64,000 bases of DNA from Parabacteroides sp. GTDB lineage: Bacteria; Bacteroidota; Bacteroidia; Bacteroidales; Tannerellaceae. Positions 59,782 through 64,000 of this stretch are shown piece after piece (within the stretch, counting starts at the first letter, position 1; every line of letters begins with the position of its first letter). The notes beneath the pieces are model-generated. The model was not told where the DNA came from. It ran no database searches and saw nothing but the letters and a program-made list of their open reading frames with translations. The position numbers and the translations under genes are program-made. The stretch lies in the NCBI GenBank assembly GCA_017937385.1, contig JAGBDR010000083.1, positions 1 through 64,000 of the forward strand. Direction: 5' to 3'.

Positions 59782-61638
59782 ATGAAACGGATCAGTATTG
59801 CTTTTTTAACTCTTTTTCTGTGCGTGGCATCGGTTTGGTCCCTGCCACGCCCCGAATATCCCCGTCCGCAGTTCGAGCGGGCGGCTTGGGTCAATTTGAA
59901 TGGCGAATGGACCTGTTCGTTTGATTTCGGCGGTTCTGGGATGGAACGCGAGTTTTACAAATCCAACGGGTTTGATAAAAAGATAACCGTGCCTTTCTGT
60001 CCGGAAAGCAAATTGTCGGGTATCGGATATACGGATTTTATCAATCACTTCTGGTACCAGCGCCCGATCACGATCCCGCAGGAATGGAACGGAAAGAACA
60101 TTTTGCTTCATTTTGGTGCGGTCTACTATAAATCGGAAGTCTATATCGATGGTGTGTTGGCCAATCGCCATTTCGGTGGGACTTCTTCGTTTGCCGTGGA
60201 TATCACCTCTTTGGTGAAACCCGGTCAGACACATAGCTTAGTGGTGTATGTGGAGAGCGATGTGCGCGGAGCGACACAGCCGGCCGGAAAACAGAACCTG
60301 CAATTTGAATCGTATGCTTGCAATTATACCCGCACAACCGGTATCTGGCAGACGGTTTGGATGGAAGCGGTTCATCCGGAAGGATTGCAGTCGGTTCAGG
60401 TACTGCCGGATATCGACCAGCAGCAGTTGGTGATCCGTCCCCGTTTCTACAAAGAACTGGGCGGAAAACTTCAGGTGACGCTGAAAGACAACGGCAAGGT
60501 AGTTGCCAGCCAGACGGTTTCGGCCAGCTCTTTGTCTTCCGTAGTTCTTCCGGTCAAGAAAATGAAAACCTGGAGTCCGGAAAATCCGTTCCTTTATGAC
60601 TTGGAATATAAGGTGCTGGATAAGAATGGAAATGTCGTGGATGCGGTCAATGGATATGCCGGTATGCGCAAGGTACATATCGAGGGCAACAAGATTTATC
60701 TGAACAATAAGCCTTACTACCAGCGTCTGGTGCTCGACCAGGGATTTTATCCCGACGGCATTTGGACGGCTCCGAGCGACGCGGCGTTGAAGCGTGACAT
60801 TGAACTTTCCATGGAAGCCGGTTTCAACGGAGCCCGTTTGCATCAGAAAGTTTTCGAAGAACGTTTCTACTATTGGGCAGATAAGATGGGATATCTGACC
60901 TGGGGGGAAGCCTCCAGTTGGGGAATGGATTGCAACGATACGGAAACGGCACGTAACTTCATCACCGAATGGAGTGAAATCGTGCAGCGCGACCGCAACC
61001 ATCCGTCGATCCTGATCTGGACGCCGACCAACGAGGAGTTCTGGCCGGACCGCGTGCAATATCCGCGCCTGATGCACGACCTCTACAACCTGACGAAAAT
61101 GATCGACCCGACCCGTCCTTTCCACGGGACAAGCGGGGGCGTGCATGTGGCGACCGATATCTGGACGATCCATAATTACGAGCAGAATCCGGCCGAGTTG
61201 AAGAAACAATTGTACAATGACGGCAAATTGTTCGTGACTCCGAGGTGGGAGATCCAGTTGATGCCGAAAAACATCGGTTTCAATGGTTTGAAATATACGG
61301 ATCAATACCGTTTCCCGGAATATAAGAAAGATATGCCTTATTTGGTGGACGAGTTCGGCGGTATCAAATGGAATCCGGCACAGCAGATGGAGAGCGCCCA
61401 GAATACCTCTTGGGGCTATGGCGAACCTCCCCGTTCGTTGGAAGAGTTCTATGCCCGCTTGGAAGGCCAGGTGAATGCCGTATTGTCGCTTTCAAATGAT
61501 ATTTGGGGCTATTGCTATACGCAACTGACGGATGTGGAACAGGAGCAGAACGGCATTTATTATTACGACCGTACACCCAAGTTCGACATGAAGCGCATTC
61601 ACGCGATCTTCAGCAAGACTCCGGAAGTAAAAGAATAA
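59782..61638 (+). CDS. Glycoside hydrolase family 2 enzyme (second)
   Basis: A 618-residue secreted GH2 enzyme (signal MKRISIAFLTLFLCVASVWS). The N-terminal sugar-binding domain, Ig-like domain and TIM barrel are present; acid/base Glu in LIWTPTNEEFWPD, nucleophile Glu in YLVDEFGGIKW. It starts five bases after the first GH2 stop. The pair shares a fold and ordering (PRPEYPRPQFERAAWVNLNGEW versus PEYPRPQMERGDWQNLNGEW), so it is a diverged duplication with probably different linkages. Confidence 0.92.
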   Translation: MKRISIAFLTLFLCVASVWSLPRPEYPRPQFERAAWVNLNGEWTCSFDFGGSGMEREFYKSNGFDKKITVPFCPESKLSGIGYTDFINHFWYQRPITIPQEWNGKNILLHFGAVYYKSEVYIDGVLANRHFGGTSSFAVDITSLVKPGQTHSLVVYVESDVRGATQPAGKQNLQFESYACNYTRTTGIWQTVWMEAVHPEGLQSVQVLPDIDQQQLVIRPRFYKELGGKLQVTLKDNGKVVASQTVSASSLSSVVLPVKKMKTWSPENPFLYDLEYKVLDKNGNVVDAVNGYAGMRKVHIEGNKIYLNNKPYYQRLVLDQGFYPDGIWTAPSDAALKRDIELSMEAGFNGARLHQKVFEERFYYWADKMGYLTWGEASSWGMDCNDTETARNFITEWSEIVQRDRNHPSILIWTPTNEEFWPDRVQYPRLMHDLYNLTKMIDPTRPFHGTSGGVHVATDIWTIHNYEQNPAELKKQLYNDGKLFVTPRWEIQLMPKNIGFNGLKYTDQYRFPEYKKDMPYLVDEFGGIKWNPAQQMESAQNTSWGYGEPPRSLEEFYARLEGQVNAVLSLSNDIWGYCYTQLTDVEQEQNGIYYYDRTPKFDMKRIHAIFSKTPEVKE

Positions 61639-61660
61639 CGAGTTTAAGAATTAAGAATGG

Positions 61661-61704
61661 GGTGTGTCGAAAGGCGCTGCACCTACAGTGCCTTTCGACA
61701 CACC
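61661..61704 (+). terminator. Nineteen-base-pair hairpin at the end of PUL 2
   Basis: GGTGTGTCGAAAGGC (61661-61675) is complementary to GCCTTTCGACACACC (61690-61704), and the inner GCTG/CAGT adds four pairs (one wobble) around a CACCTA loop. It lies 22 bases after the second GH2 stop. The T-run afterwards is weak (TCCCTCTTGTTTG). Confidence 0.65.
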
Positions 61705-61761
61705 TCCCTCTTGTTTGTATTCTCCGGAGATTTCTTAACATTCAGCGGAGCGGAAGCCGTG

Positions 61762-61792
61762 TTGTATAAATCAATTATAATCTGTAACTTTG
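61762..61792 (+). promoter_or_regulatory. Promoter of DUF4290-murA: TTG (61762-61764), TAACTTTG (61785-61792)
   Basis: Consensus elements with a 20-base spacer, about 20 bases before the ATG at 61813. Confidence 0.7.
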
Positions 61793-61812
61793 CCGGATAA
61801 ACAGAATTTGTA

Positions 61813-62415
61813 ATGAAATATAATACGGAAGAAAAAAAATTGGCTATGCCTGAATATGGACGCAATATACAGAATATGGTGAACTATTGCATTACCATTC
61901 AGGACCGGGAAGAACGTAAACGCTGCGCAGATACAATCATCAACATTATGGGAAATATGTTTCCCCATTTACGTGATGTAAACGACTTCAAGCATATTCT
62001 TTGGGATCATCTGGCTATCATGGCCGACTTCAAGCTGGACATCGATTATCCGTATGAGATCGTAAAGAAAGAAGACCTTTATTCACGTCCTCCGCGCATA
62101 CCTTATAACAATTCGCGGATACGCTATCGCCATTACGGTAAGACGCTTGAGAAAATGATCCAGAAAGCGACCGAATTCGAACCGGGTGCAGAGAAAGACC
62201 AGTTGGTTAAATTGTTGGCGACCCAGATGAAGAAGTCGTTCCTCACCTGGAACAAAGAGTCTGTCGACGACCGGAAGATTTTCAAAGACCTCGACGAGCT
62301 TTCGGAAGGCCAGATCGTGCTGGATGAAGAAATGCATAAGCTTGCGGAAACACGTGATATACTTGCACGCAACAATACGAACAATAAGAAAAACTATTCA
62401 CGTAAAGGACGATGA
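61813..62415 (+). CDS. DUF4290 family protein
   Basis: A 200-residue conserved protein of unknown function, present almost everywhere in Bacteroidota upstream of murA. The recognisable stretches are YNTEEKKLAMPEYGRNIQNMV, MFPHLRDVNDFKHILWDHLAIMADFKLDIDYPYE and the basic end NNKKNYSRKGR. The predicted fold is helical and cytoplasmic. It overlaps murA by four bases (ATGA), so the two are translated together. Confidence 0.9.
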   Translation: MKYNTEEKKLAMPEYGRNIQNMVNYCITIQDREERKRCADTIINIMGNMFPHLRDVNDFKHILWDHLAIMADFKLDIDYPYEIVKKEDLYSRPPRIPYNNSRIRYRHYGKTLEKMIQKATEFEPGAEKDQLVKLLATQMKKSFLTWNKESVDDRKIFKDLDELSEGQIVLDEEMHKLAETRDILARNNTNNKKNYSRKGR

Positions 62416-63716
62416 GCTCGTTTGTCATAGAAGGCGGTTACCGGTTGTCCGGTGAGATTGTTCCGCAGGGTGCAAAGAATGAGGCCTTGCAGGTTATTTG
62501 TGCGACTTTGCTTACGCCGGAAAAAGTGACAATCCATAATGTGCCGGATATTCTGGATGTGAATAACCTGATACAACTCCTGCGCGACATGCAAGTGAAG
62601 GTGGAACATCCGTCTGCCGGTACCTATATATTCCAGGCTGATGCTGTAGACTTGAACTATCTTGAGACAGACGAGTTCTTGCGTAAAAGCGGTTCCCTGC
62701 GCGGTTCGGTGATGATTGTCGGTCCGCTGGTGGCCCGTTTCGGCAAAGCGATGGTTCCGAAACCGGGGGGGGATAAGATCGGTCGCCGCCGTCTGGACAC
62801 TCACTTTGTCGGGATTCAGAAGCTGGGGGCTGATTTCAGCTATAATCCGGATAATAAGCTTTACGAGATCGAGGCGAAGAAGTTGAGAGGCACTTATATG
62901 TTGCTTGACGAGGCTTCGGTTACCGGTACGGCTAATATCCTGATGGCCGCCGTGCTTGCGGAAGGAAAGACGACGATCTACAATGCCGCCTGCGAACCTT
63001 ATCTGCAACAACTTTCCTCCATGCTGAACCGCATGGGGGCGCGTATTTCGGGTGTCGGCTCCAACCTGCTGACGATAGAAGGGGTTGAGGCGTTAGGAGG
63101 CACTGCGCATACGATCCTGCCGGATATGATCGAGGTCGGCAGTTTCATCGGAATGGCTGCTATGACCGGTTCTGACATCACGATCAAGAATACGGGTTAT
63201 GATATGTTGGGGATTATTCCCGATTCATTCCGCCGTCTGGGAATCACGGTCGAGCAGATCGGTGACGATATCCATGTCCCGACACACGAGTCTTATCAGA
63301 TCGAGACCTTTATCGACGGCTCTATCATGACGATTGCCGATGCTCCTTGGCCGGGGCTGACGCCGGACCTGTTGAGTGTCTTCTTGGTTGTGGCGACACA
63401 GGCGGTCGGTAGCGTGTTGATCCACCAGAAGATGTTCGAAAGTCGACTTTTCTTTGTCGACAAGCTGATCGATATGGGAGCGCAGATCATTCTTTGCGAT
63501 CCGCACAGGGCGACGGTGATCGGGCTGGGCAATCGGTTCAGGCTACGCGGTTCCAATATGGTCTCTCCGGATATCCGGGCCGGTATTGCTTTGCTGATTG
63601 CGGCGATGAGTGCCGAAGGTACCAGCTATATCCACAATATCGACCAGATCGACCGCGGATACCAGAATATTGACAAACGGTTGAACAGCCTCGGGGCGCG
63701 TATTACCCGACTTTAA
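62412..63716 (+). CDS. murA: UDP-N-acetylglucosamine 1-carboxyvinyltransferase, Asp active-site variant
   Basis: A 434-residue enzyme of the first committed step of peptidoglycan synthesis: PEP plus UDP-GlcNAc to enolpyruvyl-UDP-GlcNAc. Core features: GGYRLSGEIVPQGAKNEALQVICATLL, the active-site loop FGKAMVPKPGGDKIGRRRLDTH, and KMGA-type second half with DSIMTIADAPWPGLTPDLLS. The catalytic residue that is Cys115 in E. coli (GGCTIG) is Asp121 here (GGDKIG). This substitution, known from Mycobacterium and Chlamydia, makes the enzyme insensitive to fosfomycin. It starts within the DUF4290 stop. Confidence 0.96.
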   Translation: MSSFVIEGGYRLSGEIVPQGAKNEALQVICATLLTPEKVTIHNVPDILDVNNLIQLLRDMQVKVEHPSAGTYIFQADAVDLNYLETDEFLRKSGSLRGSVMIVGPLVARFGKAMVPKPGGDKIGRRRLDTHFVGIQKLGADFSYNPDNKLYEIEAKKLRGTYMLLDEASVTGTANILMAAVLAEGKTTIYNAACEPYLQQLSSMLNRMGARISGVGSNLLTIEGVEALGGTAHTILPDMIEVGSFIGMAAMTGSDITIKNTGYDMLGIIPDSFRRLGITVEQIGDDIHVPTHESYQIETFIDGSIMTIADAPWPGLTPDLLSVFLVVATQAVGSVLIHQKMFESRLFFVDKLIDMGAQIILCDPHRATVIGLGNRFRLRGSNMVSPDIRAGIALLIAAMSAEGTSYIHNIDQIDRGYQNIDKRLNSLGARITRL

Positions 63717-63727
63717 ACATTCTTGTC

Positions 63728-64000
63728 ATGATTAGGAAAGAAGATGTTTTCAAGATCGGGCAGTTTGCCAAACCTCACGGTATAAAGGGGGAGATTGCAC
63801 TGGTTACGAACAGCGATGTGTTTGACGGTTCGGACGATCCGTATATCGTATGCGAGATGGACGGAATCCTGGTTCCCTTTTTCATTGAGGAATATCGTTA
63901 TAAGACGGATACCGTTATCTTGTTGAAGTTGAAAAACGTGGACGACGAGAAAGCGGCCCGTGAATTTGCCAACCGTGAAGTCTTTTACGCGCTTGATGAA
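63728..64000 (+). CDS. rimM: Ribosome maturation factor RimM (partial, runs off the window)
   Basis: The first 91 codons of a RimM protein, which binds ribosomal protein S19 and assists 30S assembly. The start MIRKEDVFKIGQFAKPHGIKGEIALVTNSD is the family N-terminal beta-barrel domain, with KPHGIKGE as the hallmark. It follows murA by 11 bases and probably shares its operon. Confidence 0.92.
   Translation, partial: MIRKEDVFKIGQFAKPHGIKGEIALVTNSDVFDGSDDPYIVCEMDGILVPFFIEEYRYKTDTVILLKLKNVDDEKAAREFANREVFYALDE

Overview
The window reads as a chromosome segment of a gut-type Bacteroidales bacterium, most likely Parabacteroides or a close relative. The evidence is direct: many genes are preceded by the Bacteroidota promoter pattern (TTG / TAnnTTTG), there are two SusC/SusD polysaccharide-utilisation loci (PULs), a hybrid two-component system, ECF sigma / FecR anti-sigma pairs, and housekeeping genes with Bacteroidota features. 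The genus is inference.

Layout. 0-6 kb: a small membrane protein, an ATPase remnant, arginine decarboxylase (speA), DNA polymerase IV and RmuC (minus strand), thiol peroxidase. 6-12.4 kb: a MacB/FtsX-type ABC transporter (minus) facing a two-component system whose regulator has receiver and Fis-type HTH domains but no AAA+ domain, with a paired palindromic operator in the shared promoter region; then a MATE exporter. 12.3-13 kb: a REP-associated tyrosine transposase that carries two REP-like palindromes inside its own reading frame. 13-17.3 kb: etfB-etfA-acyl-CoA dehydrogenase operon and a short AraC-type regulator preceded by 40-bp tandem repeats. 17.5-23 kb: gcvP, an MBL hydrolase, rsmG and a DUF3298-like lipoprotein, with several clusters of CAATTG-type and GGCGGTTCGCGAA-type repeats at the gene borders. 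23-26 kb: ApbE, Tat-exported Gfo/Idh/MocA oxidoreductase, a small membrane protein and a RelE-type toxin-antitoxin pair.

26-43.2 kb (minus strand) is PUL 1: ECF sigma, FecR, SusC with STN domain, SusD, an MGH1-like glycosidase, a GH127 beta-L-arabinofuranosidase, a second DUF1680 enzyme and a hybrid two-component regulator. 43.5-61.6 kb (plus strand) is PUL 2: ECF sigma, [insertion], membrane protein, TolB-like lipoprotein with a CXXCH motif, FecR, SusC with STN domain, SusD, DUF3823, a DUF4965 glutaminase-like enzyme and two GH2 enzymes. The two PULs are divergent from adjacent sigma genes. 61.8-64 kb: DUF4290, murA (catalytic Cys replaced by Asp) and the start of rimM.

The most interesting signal is at 44.2-45.2 kb, between the PUL 2 sigma gene and its anti-sigma gene. 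A HEPN-type Abi gene lies beside a short structured RNA gene on the opposite strand with its own promoter and a seven-T terminator. This matches an abiF-RNA/Abi defence pair and sits next to a relaxase fragment, so it probably arrived on a mobile element. Also notable are conserved non-coding signals shared by the two PULs: a 6-7 codon micro-ORF (MPMETHL / MPMEHT) between fecR and susC, and a T4AGGGG-N-GAGTCTC leader element ahead of genes controlled with the sigma factor.
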